Part shown: piece by piece, positions 25,204 through 35,029 of the stretch
How positions within the stretch are numbered: position 1 is the first letter of the stretch
How the letters are laid out: every line of letters starts with the position of its first letter
Position numbers and translations under genes: made by a program
The notes under the pieces: model-generated
Database searches by the model: none
What the model was told of the DNA's origin: nothing
Seen by the model: the letters and a program-made list of their open reading frames with translations, nothing else
Source of the DNA: an uncultured Bacteroidales bacterium
GTDB lineage: Bacteria; Bacteroidota; Bacteroidia; Bacteroidales; UBA932
Length of the DNA: 57,274 nucleotides
Assembly: GCA_947177525.1 (NCBI GenBank)
Contig: CAMWUW010000007.1
Location: forward strand, 1-57,274
Direction of reading: 5' to 3'

Positions 25204-28182
25204 ATGAGAAAATATCTGACTATGGTAATGCTGCTTTTCGCAGGCATGTGTCTCCATGCCCAGCAGCATTCTGTAAAGGGTACTGTAACTGACCAGAACG
25301 GGCAGCCTGTAATCGGCATGACCGTGTTGGAGCAGGGTACCCAGAACGGTACAGTCACCGGAGCCGATGGAGATTGGCAGCTTGAAATCTCCTCGGGAGG
25401 GGCAGTACTTGAATTTACCGCGCTCGGCTATGCCACTGTCATTGAAAAAGTTGCAGGCAGAGCCGTCATAAACGTCGTGTCGGCTGAAGAGGCTATTGCA
25501 CTTGATGCGGTTGTGGCGATAGGCTATGGCTCCGTGCGCAAGAAAGACCTTACCACAGCCGTGTCTACAGTCTCCAACGAAGACATGAAGCTCCGCCCCG
25601 TTACCGAGGCCTCTGGTTTCATCCAGGGAAAAGTTGCCGGAGTCACCGTACAGCAGACAAGCGGACTTCCGGGAAGCGGAATGACCGTGCGTGTGCGCGG
25701 AGCCTCTTCCATAGCGTCTTCAAATGACCCTCTCTATGTTGTCGACGGAGTTCCTGTAGGCACCGGAAACTATGCGATTGCCTACCTCTCTCCTCAGGAC
25801 ATCGAGACCATGCAGATTCTGAAGGATGCATCCTCTGCTGCAATCTATGGTTCCCGTGCTGCCAATGGAGTCGTGCTCATCACCACTAAGCAGGGCAAGA
25901 AGAGCAAAGGACCGCAGATCAGCTTCAATGCTTCAGCTGGACTTGCCAATGTGGCCCGCACCTATGATGTGCTGAATGTGGATGAATACAGGGACCTCAT
26001 GAATGAAATAGGCGTTGTGAGCCTTCCTGACGGACTCAAGGATGAAACAGACTGGTTCAAGGAGACATACAGGACCGGAGTGAGCCAGAACTATCAGCTT
26101 TCCGTATCCAATGCCACCGACAATATGAGATATTATGTCAGCGGCGGATATTCCGATGAGCAGGGTATCCTTCCGGTTGCCTACAACAGAAGGTTCAACA
26201 TGAAGGCAAGCTTTGACTCGGATCTCTTCAAGTGGATCAACGTCGGAGCCAATGTGGCCTACTCGCACTATAAGAACAACGGCATCATCTCAGGAACAGG
26301 CTCAAGCCGTGCCGGTGTCGTGCTTTCCGTAATCAATACGCCGACATACGCAAAGACATGGAGCGAGACCAATCCGGACTGGTACTGGACCGAATTCTAC
26401 GGCGCAAACCTTACCACTCCTCTTGAAAACCTTGCGAGGACGGAAAACAATTATTCACAGACGGACCGTCTGCTCCTTACCGGTCATGCCACCATCAAAT
26501 TCCACAAGACATTCCAGTTCAAGTCCACTGTCTCCATGGACCGCAGATGGACGCACAATTATTCTTTCCTTGACCCTATAAAGACGTCATACGGACGTAC
26601 ACAGCATGGAACAGCATCTTCCGAAAGGGCCGATGACATGAGAATGGTGTATGACAATATATTCACATACAACAACTCATGGGATGCCAGACACAATTTC
26701 GAGGCAATGGCGGGAACGTCTGCCACCACGTCGAAATGGGAAAACCTCTCAGGCTCGCGCAGCCATTTCTCCCCTGACTACGGCAACGCCATCTTCGGAC
26801 TAAACGGAGGAAACAAAGGAGGGCTCAGGGGACAGTCCCAGGGCTATGCCAGATGGGCCATCATGTCATATCTTGCCCGCGTATCCTACAATTATGACAG
26901 CAAATACTACATTACGGCAAACTTCCGTGCCGACGGCTCCTCTAAGCTGGCTCCGGGACATCGCTGGGGATTTTTCCCTTCTGTCTCTGCGGCCTGGAGA
27001 CTCTCCGGAGAGGACTGGCTCAAGGATGTAAGCTGGATCAGTGACCTCAAGCTGCGTGCAGGATGGGGACAGCAGGGCAACCAGTCCGGTCTGGCAGACT
27101 ATGCGTGGGTGCAGCAGTACAATACCAACTACTATGACTGGACGGACCCGAACTATGCCGATGCAACCCCTACTCTCGGAGGCAAGTCCAATATCGGAAA
27201 CAAGGACCTTACATGGGAGACCACTTCCCAGGCCAATGTCGGAATTGACTGGTCAATGTTCCGCGGACGGCTCAATGTCACTTTGGACGGATATTACAAA
27301 TATACCAAGGACCTTCTGATGAACGTACCGCTTCCTTCCCCTAACCCGTGGATATTCCGCAATGAGGGAGAAATGTCAAACTGGGGACTTGAGCTTGCGG
27401 TAAACTCTGTCAATATCGAGAAGAACGGCTGGAGCTGGACAACGGATTTCAACATTTCCATGAACCGCAACAGGCTCGAAAAGCTTGACCTGCAGCAGGT
27501 CTACTACTACACCCAGACTTCCGAGGCCCTGAGTGAATATGTGGTCAGGATGACTCCTGGACGTCCACTGTCCCAGTTCTGGGGCTACACCGCCCTTGGA
27601 GTGGACCCTGAGACCGGTATGGTTATCTATGAAGATTACAACGGCGACGGCAAGATCAATGTGGCCGACAAGCATTATATCGGTGACGCAAATCCTTGGT
27701 TCACGGCCGGAATGACCAACACCGTCAGCTGGAAAGGATTGAGCCTCAGCATACTTATGACAAGTTCCGTTGGAAATGACATCTATAATGCATCGCGCAT
27801 AGAGATGATAGGAATGTACAACGGCAGCAACCAGATAAAGGATGCCGTAAGGCGCTGGAGGATTCCGGGCCAGGTTACAGATGTGCCTAAGGCAGGGGAA
27901 CTTGACAACCTCAAGGCTTCCACAAGGTGGATAGAGGACGGCTCTTATCTGAAAATCAAGAACATCACGCTTGCCTATGATATAAGGCATCCGGCACTTA
28001 AGAAGGCGAACATATCGAGCATCAGGCCTTATATAACGCTTGACAATATGATTACTTTCACCAAATATTCCGGCTATGACCCGGAGATGAGCCAGTGGTC
28101 GAGCGCTACGAATATGGGCATAGACTGGGGCACATATCCATGTGTGAAGACAGTGTTGTTCGGAGTGAACATAGAGTTTTAG
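25204..28182 (+). CDS. SusC-like TonB-dependent glycan importer (beta-1,6-glucan-type locus)
   Basis: The 992-residue outer-membrane receptor has a signal peptide (MRKYLTMVMLLFAGMCLHA). A carboxypeptidase-like regulatory domain at about 22-95 (VKGTVTDQNGQPVIGMTV) follows, then a plug (VRVRGASSIASSNDPLYVVDG, and the SusC word AAIYGSRAANGVVLITTK) and a 22-stranded-type barrel with terminal NIEF. SusC proteins import oligosaccharides with TonB energy and are capped by SusD. There is no N-terminal STN domain, unlike the second SusC here, so anti-sigma signalling is not expected. The DUF6377 regulator in the operon is the obvious candidate sensor. It heads the locus susC-susD-GH30-SGBP-regulator-GH3. 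Confidence 0.95.
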   Translation: MRKYLTMVMLLFAGMCLHAQQHSVKGTVTDQNGQPVIGMTVLEQGTQNGTVTGADGDWQLEISSGGAVLEFTALGYATVIEKVAGRAVINVVSAEEAIALDAVVAIGYGSVRKKDLTTAVSTVSNEDMKLRPVTEASGFIQGKVAGVTVQQTSGLPGSGMTVRVRGASSIASSNDPLYVVDGVPVGTGNYAIAYLSPQDIETMQILKDASSAAIYGSRAANGVVLITTKQGKKSKGPQISFNASAGLANVARTYDVLNVDEYRDLMNEIGVVSLPDGLKDETDWFKETYRTGVSQNYQLSVSNATDNMRYYVSGGYSDEQGILPVAYNRRFNMKASFDSDLFKWINVGANVAYSHYKNNGIISGTGSSRAGVVLSVINTPTYAKTWSETNPDWYWTEFYGANLTTPLENLARTENNYSQTDRLLLTGHATIKFHKTFQFKSTVSMDRRWTHNYSFLDPIKTSYGRTQHGTASSERADDMRMVYDNIFTYNNSWDARHNFEAMAGTSATTSKWENLSGSRSHFSPDYGNAIFGLNGGNKGGLRGQSQGYARWAIMSYLARVSYNYDSKYYITANFRADGSSKLAPGHRWGFFPSVSAAWRLSGEDWLKDVSWISDLKLRAGWGQQGNQSGLADYAWVQQYNTNYYDWTDPNYADATPTLGGKSNIGNKDLTWETTSQANVGIDWSMFRGRLNVTLDGYYKYTKDLLMNVPLPSPNPWIFRNEGEMSNWGLELAVNSVNIEKNGWSWTTDFNISMNRNRLEKLDLQQVYYYTQTSEALSEYVVRMTPGRPLSQFWGYTALGVDPETGMVIYEDYNGDGKINVADKHYIGDANPWFTAGMTNTVSWKGLSLSILMTSSVGNDIYNASRIEMIGMYNGSNQIKDAVRRWRIPGQVTDVPKAGELDNLKASTRWIEDGSYLKIKNITLAYDIRHPALKKANISSIRPYITLDNMITFTKYSGYDPEMSQWSSATNMGIDWGTYPCVKTVLFGVNIEF

Positions 28183-28221
28183 GGGGCAGTCCGGATTTCG
28201 GACCATCAAATCCAATAAAGT

Positions 28222-29739
28222 ATGAATAAAATGAAAAAGACATATATAATGGCAGCATTCGCCTCGCTTTTCTGTCTTTCTTCCTGTGACCTGAATCTCT
28301 TTCCTGAGACAGGATACAGCGAGGGAAATGTAAATGTGGAGGGAAATGAAGGCGAATCGCAGTACTCGACAAGGGAGGACATGAAGGGACTCCGTGATGC
28401 AATCTATTCCAGCTGGACCAAGGATATTCAGGAAAAAGGCTATCTGGACTGGCTTGTATATGCGGAATGCCGTGCAGACAATGCCTACGGCGGAAATCCG
28501 GGTACCGGCGAGCTTATGGCAATCGAGGCCAACAGGCAGGACGGGGAGAACAAGAACGTTGTCCGTGACTGGGACTGGTATCTTTCGCAGGTAAGCAACT
28601 GCAACAATATCATCTGCAACATAGACCGCATAAAGGAGGCTGACGCTTCCATGACTGACAGGGAGTATGGCGAATGGAAATCCGAGGCCTATTGCTGGAG
28701 GGCATGGCTCCTTTTCCAGATGTCGCAGATATGGGGAGACATACCTCTTGTCAATACGATTCCTCCGGCAATCACGGCAGAAAATATCGAAGAAGTGTAT
28801 GACCAGTATTTTCCGGCCAGGACTGCGAGGGCGGACATCTATGCCCAGATTATAAAGGAACTTGACTTTGCATGCAGCAATGCACCGGATGTGAACCATT
28901 CTGACAAGTTTCTCTTTACCAAGGCTTTTGCCCATGGCATGCTTGCGAGGATATATGCGGAGTCCACTGCGCGTGACTGGAACAAGGTCATTGAGCATTG
29001 CGAGGCAGTTGAGTCAATGGGGTATTCTCTTGTCGATGACTACGGCCATATATGGGCATACGATGAAGCGGATGCTGTCCGCAACACCTCTGAGTCAATT
29101 TTCGAGATTACATGGACAAGAAGCAGCGGAAACTGGGTGTGGATGATGTTCCACAGGAATGCCTATAATCCGGATGACAGCTATTCGTGGATCAAATGGA
29201 TTACTCCTTCACGTGACCTTATCGCCGCATACGATGCAGAGGGAGATGCCGTCAGGAAGAATGCCTGCATTGCCATTGATGAGGCCTCTTGGTCTAACTA
29301 TTATCCTGGCAATGAGTATGCATTTATGCACAAGTGCCCTACAAATGCCTCCAGCACCATCCTTATGAGGCTTGGCGAAATCTATCTTCTTCATGCAGAG
29401 GCTCTTGCCATGACAAATGACCTTGACGGGGCGACTGACTATGTGAACCGTATACGTTCAAGGGCAGGCATCAGACCTGTGTCCCGTCCGGGGAACATGG
29501 AGGAAATGATTGATGTAGTCCTGCATGAACGCCGCCTTGAGCTGGCATTTGAGGGATTCCGTTTCTTTGACCTTCTCCGCCACGGTTTGGAAAGAGTCAA
29601 GTCGGTACATGACGCGATGCCGGGAAAAGACAAATACTGGCAGAGCAGATTCCCTCTCTCGGAGGAGACTGTGCTTATGCCTATACCTCAGACGGCCCTG
29701 GACAACAACCCGAGCCTGGTGCAGAATGCAGGATATTAA
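28222..29739 (+). CDS. SusD-like surface glycan-binding lipoprotein
   Basis: The 505-residue lipoprotein has a lipobox at LSSC (signal MNKMKKTYIMAAFASLFCLS) and a RagB/SusD fold. It shows helical repeats with W-rich segments (SEAYCWRAWLLFQMSQIWGDIPLV), the typical LARIYAESTARDWNKV, the late LGEIYLLHAEALA helix and the terminal-domain IRSRAGI, ERRLELAFEGFRFFDLLRHG. SusD binds the sugar on the cell surface and closes over its SusC. It begins 39 bases after susC, normal for a susCD pair. Confidence 0.95.
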   Translation: MNKMKKTYIMAAFASLFCLSSCDLNLFPETGYSEGNVNVEGNEGESQYSTREDMKGLRDAIYSSWTKDIQEKGYLDWLVYAECRADNAYGGNPGTGELMAIEANRQDGENKNVVRDWDWYLSQVSNCNNIICNIDRIKEADASMTDREYGEWKSEAYCWRAWLLFQMSQIWGDIPLVNTIPPAITAENIEEVYDQYFPARTARADIYAQIIKELDFACSNAPDVNHSDKFLFTKAFAHGMLARIYAESTARDWNKVIEHCEAVESMGYSLVDDYGHIWAYDEADAVRNTSESIFEITWTRSSGNWVWMMFHRNAYNPDDSYSWIKWITPSRDLIAAYDAEGDAVRKNACIAIDEASWSNYYPGNEYAFMHKCPTNASSTILMRLGEIYLLHAEALAMTNDLDGATDYVNRIRSRAGIRPVSRPGNMEEMIDVVLHERRLELAFEGFRFFDLLRHGLERVKSVHDAMPGKDKYWQSRFPLSEETVLMPIPQTALDNNPSLVQNAGY

Positions 29740-29751
29740 ACTTTTGACAAT

Positions 29752-31284
29752 ATGAAATTTACCAGAATACTGATTTTTTCACTTTTTGCCGGAATCTGTG
29801 CATGCAACTGTACAACGGAAAAGCCTTCCGGCAGCGATGAGACAGGCAGCGTAAAGCCTGACAAACCAGTGCAGGAGCATGATGTCACCGCCTTCCTGAC
29901 CAAATGTGACGGGACTGTCCTGTTTGCGGAGAGCGGCTTTGACTTCGGGAAGCCCGGCAGCATGTCGCCTTATCAGGTGACATACGACAAGAATACAGAT
30001 TCACCGCAGGTTGAGGGATTCGGTCTGGCCATAACCACGGCCACGGCTTTCAATCTGCTCAAAATGACACCGGAAGACAGGACTGCTTTCCTGACTGAGA
30101 CATTTTCCAAAGAAAACGGTGCTGGCTCAAGCCTGATACGTGTCTCGATAGGCGCATCCGATTTCTGCCTGAAGGACAACTATACATGGTGTGACGCGAA
30201 AGGACTGGAGAATTTTGCTGTCCACCAGGAGGACAGGGACTTTCTTTTCCCGGTCCTGAAGGAAATCTATGCCATCAATCCGGATGTGAAAATCATTGGC
30301 TCTCCATGGTCATGCCCGAAATGGATGAAAGGTGCCCAGTGGGGATATGAGGGCTATGATTCCGCAGTGCTGGAAAGAGACTTTGATTCGTGGACAAGCG
30401 GACGTCTAAAGCCTTCGTGCTATCAGGCGTATGCAGAATATTTCGTGAAGTGGATAAAGACGATGAAGGCGGAAGGGTTTGACATACATGCAGTGACGAT
30501 GCAGAATGAACCGTTGAACCACGGCAATTCAATGTCCATGTTCATGCCTTGGAGAGACCAGGCCGCATTTGTGAAGGTGCTCGGTCCTGCCTTGGATAAG
30601 GCCGGCTTGGGTGACGTGAAGATTCTTCTTTTCGACCACAATTACAATTATGACAATAAGGACGGGCAGATAAACTATCCTCTGAACATTTATGCTGACC
30701 CTGAGGCTTATAAATGGGCGGCCGGCTCAGCATGGCACAACTATGGGGGAAGCGTGTCAGAACTGGACAACATCAGGGCTGCCAATCCTGAGAAGGACAT
30801 ATATTTCACGGAGGCGTCAATCGGTGAATGGAACTACTCGTTCGACGGATGTCTTGTAAATGATTTCTCGTCAATATTCATCGGGACGCTGAAGCGCGGC
30901 GGCAAGGGCGTGACATTGTGGAATCTCATGCTGGATGACAAGAAAGGACCTTACAGTCCTCATGACGGCTCATGCAAGACATGCTACGGCGGAGTTACGA
31001 TAAATTCTTCTGACTACAGGACAATCACACCGAACAGCCATTGGTACAATATGGCCCATGCATCTTCCGTAGTTAAGCCCGGGGCAAGACTTATGAAGAC
31101 AGGGGGATTCAGCTTTCCTTCCGGCTTTGAGTGTCTGATGTTCCTCAATCCGGACAATACGGTCGGAGTCATTGTCTGCAACAAGAATGCATCTGAGCAG
31201 CAGCTTGTCTTTGCCAATACGAAATTTACTGTAAAGTATACAATGCCGGGCAAGGCCATAGCCTCGCTTCTGTGGCAGGAATAA
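29752..31284 (+). CDS. GH30-family beta-glycosidase (likely beta-1,6-glucanase)
   Basis: A 510-residue lipoprotein with a lipobox near residue 18 (FAGICAC). The catalytic body is of glycoside hydrolase family 30. The opening strand is VEGFGLAITTATAFNLL, followed by SPWSCPKWMK. The acid/base Glu is in VTMQNEPLN and the nucleophile Glu in IYFTEASIGEW. A short beta-domain closes the chain. GH30 subfamily 3 enzymes from Bacteroides loci of the same gene set cut beta-1,6-glucan. The subfamily here is inferred from the locus, not proven. It begins 12 bases after the susD stop, and the lipoprotein signal suggests surface exposure where it would start polymer digestion. Confidence 0.88.
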   Translation: MKFTRILIFSLFAGICACNCTTEKPSGSDETGSVKPDKPVQEHDVTAFLTKCDGTVLFAESGFDFGKPGSMSPYQVTYDKNTDSPQVEGFGLAITTATAFNLLKMTPEDRTAFLTETFSKENGAGSSLIRVSIGASDFCLKDNYTWCDAKGLENFAVHQEDRDFLFPVLKEIYAINPDVKIIGSPWSCPKWMKGAQWGYEGYDSAVLERDFDSWTSGRLKPSCYQAYAEYFVKWIKTMKAEGFDIHAVTMQNEPLNHGNSMSMFMPWRDQAAFVKVLGPALDKAGLGDVKILLFDHNYNYDNKDGQINYPLNIYADPEAYKWAAGSAWHNYGGSVSELDNIRAANPEKDIYFTEASIGEWNYSFDGCLVNDFSSIFIGTLKRGGKGVTLWNLMLDDKKGPYSPHDGSCKTCYGGVTINSSDYRTITPNSHWYNMAHASSVVKPGARLMKTGGFSFPSGFECLMFLNPDNTVGVIVCNKNASEQQLVFANTKFTVKYTMPGKAIASLLWQE

Positions 31285-31298
31285 TAAAAAATGATAGT

Positions 31299-33311
31299 AT
31301 GAACAAGTATATTAAATTTCCGATAATGCTTATTGCCGGTGCCTCTCTGCTGGCATCATGCCTGAGGACTCCGGAGTTCAGGACGACGGACAAAGGACCG
31401 GACATGACAGTGAACAGCTGTACCGAAGCTACATATATGGGAGCCGGCATAAAGTTTTCCGTGACCGTAAATGATGACGAATTCGCACTTTCGACGCTGA
31501 AGGCAAAACTTTTCTACGATGAGGCGGAAGTGGGCGAGACCGTTGTCAGGACCAAGGAAAACGGAACATACGAAGGCACTCTCACTGCCCCTCTGTATAA
31601 GGACATTCCGGACGGAATCGCCTCTGTAGTCTTTGCGGCCCAGAATGTGGGCATGGGGCTTACTTATGATACGGTATATGTGAGTCTTAAACGCCCTGAT
31701 TTTCCGACTCTTACACTTTCGGACCAGGACGGCGGGACATGGCAGATGCACAGGAAGGAAGGCTGGCGCTACGAAGTTACCGCTGATTTTCCTGCCCGCA
31801 TGAAGGGCATCGTGACCACTCCGGCAGTCAATGCCGACGGTGATGTAATCACATTCGGATGGAACGGCTCTGAGCTTGAGGCCGGGAATGAGAACGCCAT
31901 ACCGTTTTCTGCAAACATTTCCGGAGAATACACTGTCTCAGTGGACCTGATGAGCCTTTCTGCCTCACCGTTCAATCATGTGATTTCTGAAGAGATTGAC
32001 CTTGGCGAGGCTTCACCTGAGGCTGTATTTGCCCTTCGTCAGGGAACGGGCCTGTCCTTCCCTATGATAGAGGCTGTGAGCGATTGGGACCTTGACCCTG
32101 ATTTCTTCTCCGTAGATGACAATAAGAATGTGATTTTCAATGCAGTCGACGGTCACTATAAATTCCGTGCGGATTTCGGTGCTTCATTCATAAAGGTGCT
32201 TCCTTGCGATGCGGCAGGAAACGAGCTCTCAATGGGAAGCAACTGTGACGGTGCAGTCTGGGCAATCGGCCAGAATTTCGGAAAGCCTGTAATCGGACCG
32301 TCATGGAATACTACCGATGGAGCCTATGCTTTCGCACAGGTATCTCCGAAAGTATTCCAGTTCAGCCTTAATGTCGGAGGACAGATCAAGGAAGGTGTGG
32401 CGCTGAAAATCTTCCAGCAGATGGGCTGGGGAGGAGAATTTGCCAAAAAGAACTTTGCTTCATTTGACGGTGCAGGTGTCTTTGTAATGACGGAGTCCGG
32501 TGACATAAACATTGCGGAAGGAGCGAAGCTGGCAGACAAAAAAGCCTACCGCTTTACTCTGGACCTCAGCGGCGGTGCAGATGCGGCTGTCCTCAAAGTC
32601 AGGGAAGTCGAGGCTGCCGGAGGAGCTGTCCTGGATATTTCCGTGAACGGAGTCAAGGCGGACCGTCTTTCCAAGAGCATCTACAAAATCAAGGCAATGC
32701 AGATAGAGAAAGGCGCGTCCATATCATTCTCCGGCATAGACAATCCTGACGGATGGTATGCGGATCCTGACCATTTCAGCCGCTCCGCTTCTGGACTTTC
32801 TTTCAATGCTGTGTCCGGCTATTACTCAATGGAGCTGAATCTGGACGGGGAATACCTGACGGTAAGGCGTGTGAAGGCAGACGGTTCTCCTGCCACATTC
32901 AAGGATGAAGGAGCAGTAACCATAATGGGCTGGGGCGTCGCCCACCCTGTGATGACAAGCCAGCTTGCATGGGATAGCGGTGCTCTGATAACGATGGCCG
33001 AGGTTGAGGACGGTGTATATCAGTTTACCGGCACGGCTGTAGAAGAAACCGACGGCCAGACGATGGGAGGCCGCTTCAGATATGACTACCTGTCAGTCAA
33101 ATTCTTCGGCCAGGCAGGCTGGGGAGATGAGATGGGAACAGTAACCCTGACCGACTCTGCGGCGAAACTGCTGAAGGCTCCGGGGAATATTGAGCTTGCC
33201 GAAGGTGCGGAACTTGAAAAAGGTGCTGTCTATGTGATGACTGTGACAGCCGACAATTCCGGTTTTTCAGGAGGCAAATTTGACTGCACTGTAGACTTTG
33301 TGAAGAAATAA
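31299..33311 (+). CDS. Surface glycan-binding protein with repeated DUF5121/SusE-F-like modules
   Basis: The 671-residue lipoprotein starts MNKYIKFPIMLIAGASLLASC with an LASC lipobox. An N-terminal beta-sandwich of about 90 residues is followed by two or three homologous modules. The two clearest carry parallel signatures: WDLDPDFFSV ... KIFQQMGWGGEF and WYADPDHFSR ... KFFGQAGWGDEM, each ending with an AEGA(K/E)L element. No catalytic signature is visible. Proteins of this layout sit next to GH30 and GH3 genes in beta-1,6-glucan loci and act as surface binding proteins. An ATG at 31272 in the same frame would overlap GH30 and lose the signal. Spacing to GH30 is 14 bases. Confidence 0.82.
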   Translation: MNKYIKFPIMLIAGASLLASCLRTPEFRTTDKGPDMTVNSCTEATYMGAGIKFSVTVNDDEFALSTLKAKLFYDEAEVGETVVRTKENGTYEGTLTAPLYKDIPDGIASVVFAAQNVGMGLTYDTVYVSLKRPDFPTLTLSDQDGGTWQMHRKEGWRYEVTADFPARMKGIVTTPAVNADGDVITFGWNGSELEAGNENAIPFSANISGEYTVSVDLMSLSASPFNHVISEEIDLGEASPEAVFALRQGTGLSFPMIEAVSDWDLDPDFFSVDDNKNVIFNAVDGHYKFRADFGASFIKVLPCDAAGNELSMGSNCDGAVWAIGQNFGKPVIGPSWNTTDGAYAFAQVSPKVFQFSLNVGGQIKEGVALKIFQQMGWGGEFAKKNFASFDGAGVFVMTESGDINIAEGAKLADKKAYRFTLDLSGGADAAVLKVREVEAAGGAVLDISVNGVKADRLSKSIYKIKAMQIEKGASISFSGIDNPDGWYADPDHFSRSASGLSFNAVSGYYSMELNLDGEYLTVRRVKADGSPATFKDEGAVTIMGWGVAHPVMTSQLAWDSGALITMAEVEDGVYQFTGTAVEETDGQTMGGRFRYDYLSVKFFGQAGWGDEMGTVTLTDSAAKLLKAPGNIELAEGAELEKGAVYVMTVTADNSGFSGGKFDCTVDFVKK

Positions 33312-33341
33312 TTATCTTTGCCGGTCTAACCGCAGGATTTT

Positions 33342-35012
33342 ATGACCCTTTTCGTTAAGCCGGGAGCAGAGGTGAAATTTCTCTTCCTTTTGCTTTTTTC
33401 AATTTGTCTTGCAGGGCTGTCGTCATGCAGCGGAAGCGGTGACAACGCCCTGCTTGAAAAACTTGACAATGTACTTGAACAGAAAGCCACTTATCAGGGA
33501 TATTTCCGGGACAGGATGAGTGTGCTCAAGGATGTGCGTTCCGAACAGACCGACCTGGAACAGATATACGGCATAAACCGCAGGATTGCAGACGGCTACA
33601 TAGCACACAGCTTTGATTCCACCCTTGTCTATCTTCAGGACAACCGCGGAATTGCGCACAGTCTTGGTGATTCCCTGAAAATAATCGATACGGATTTCAT
33701 GCTGGTGAAGCTGTATGTGATGTCTGGCTATAATGTGGAGGCAAGCGACATCCTGGGACGCTATGACATCTCCAATGTTCCATCTTCCATGCTGAGGAAC
33801 TATTATGATGTCTCACATGTGTATTGGGGCGAGATAATGGCCTATACATCCACAGGTGTGCCGGACGACGTGAAGTGGAAAAAAAGGAATGACTTCCGTG
33901 ACCTTCTTCTGTCTGTGACTCCTGAGGGCACATTTGAATGGTATGACCTGAAGCGGGAGGAGGCGGAAGCTGAGGGAGACCTCGAGAGTACGCGTGCATA
34001 CGCCGTCAGGATGACAGGTCTGACAGGTGAGAATACTCACGATTATGCCAAGGCCTGTTATTTCTATGCCGAGACATTCCGTGAATCGGATTCGTCAGAG
34101 TACGAGAAATGGCTCATACGTTCCGCCATAGCAGATGTGATGTGCGCTACAAATGACTATGCTTCGTTGAATTCCCTTTCGAGGCTGCTCTTTGTAAAAG
34201 GTGACATTGACAGGGCTTTCCGCTATGTGGCGGACCACTGCATGTGTGATGCGCTTTCATACAACGGCAAGCTTCGTCCGTGGCAGATTTCACGGTTCTT
34301 TCCGGAGATTGAGAAGGCATACCAGCTCAAGCATGCCCGTGCGACGCGTGTCATGGTTCTTATGATTATTTTCATTTCAGCTCTTCTTGCGGTGCTTCTT
34401 CTTCTGATGCTTTTCATTTTCAAGAGGCAGCAGATATTGGATTCGATACGCCTGAAGCTTCAGGAGTCGTATGTGCAGATTGAGGACAGAAACCGTGAGC
34501 TTGTGGCCATAAACAGCCGCCTTGTGTCACTCAACGCACGTATGCAGGAGGCTGACAAGGTCAAGCAGGAGTACATTGCATTGTTCCTGAGCATTGTTTC
34601 TGAGAACATAAGCAAGGTACGCCAATATAAGAACCATGTGCTCAAATCCATAAGGCAGGGCAAGACCAGGGAGGTTGTACAGGAGATTGAGATGCTTCCG
34701 CCTATTGACGAGGACATATCCGAGTTCTACAAGATGTTTGACCAGACGTTCGTGAATCTCTATCCGGATTTTGTGGATAAGTTCAATGCACTGCTGGCTG
34801 ACGGGGCGGCGATAGTGCCCAAGGGGGATGACATTCTGACGCCTGAGCTGAGGATTTTCGCTCTGATAAAGCTCGGCATTACAGACTCGAGCAAGATTGC
34901 GTCTCTGCTGCATTATTCCGCCAATACGATTTATAATTACAGGGCGAAGACCAAGAACAAGGCACGTGTCTCGAGAGACAGTTTTGAGGAGGCCGTGCGC
35001 AATATTGACTGA
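33342..35012 (+). CDS. DUF6377 transmembrane regulator within the glucan locus
   Basis: The 556-residue protein has an N-terminal signal with LSSC-type end (about 25-29) and a mostly helical, tetratricopeptide-like periplasmic region to about residue 330. One transmembrane helix lies at about 335-358 (VMVLMIIFISALLAVLLLL). A coiled coil (KLQESYVQIEDRNREL) and a cytoplasmic C-terminal region follow, ending in an HTH-like LRIFALIKLGITDSSKIASLL, then YNYR. This is the layout of DUF6377 proteins, membrane-spanning regulators with C-terminal helix-turn-helix features typical of Bacteroidota. It lies between the SGBP and GH3 genes in the same operon, with 30- and 11-base gaps. I infer it senses a glucan oligosaccharide and activates the operon. 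The dual lipobox plus TM arrangement is curious. Confidence 0.82.
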   Translation: MTLFVKPGAEVKFLFLLLFSICLAGLSSCSGSGDNALLEKLDNVLEQKATYQGYFRDRMSVLKDVRSEQTDLEQIYGINRRIADGYIAHSFDSTLVYLQDNRGIAHSLGDSLKIIDTDFMLVKLYVMSGYNVEASDILGRYDISNVPSSMLRNYYDVSHVYWGEIMAYTSTGVPDDVKWKKRNDFRDLLLSVTPEGTFEWYDLKREEAEAEGDLESTRAYAVRMTGLTGENTHDYAKACYFYAETFRESDSSEYEKWLIRSAIADVMCATNDYASLNSLSRLLFVKGDIDRAFRYVADHCMCDALSYNGKLRPWQISRFFPEIEKAYQLKHARATRVMVLMIIFISALLAVLLLLMLFIFKRQQILDSIRLKLQESYVQIEDRNRELVAINSRLVSLNARMQEADKVKQEYIALFLSIVSENISKVRQYKNHVLKSIRQGKTREVVQEIEMLPPIDEDISEFYKMFDQTFVNLYPDFVDKFNALLADGAAIVPKGDDILTPELRIFALIKLGITDSSKIASLLHYSANTIYNYRAKTKNKARVSRDSFEEAVRNID

Positions 35013-35029
35013 ACAGAAACATTATGATA

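Noticed and set aside
27376..28998. 540-codon open frame antisense to susC and susD
   Set aside because: No signature, and it runs across two well-defined genes on the other strand. It is a shadow of their codon usage.
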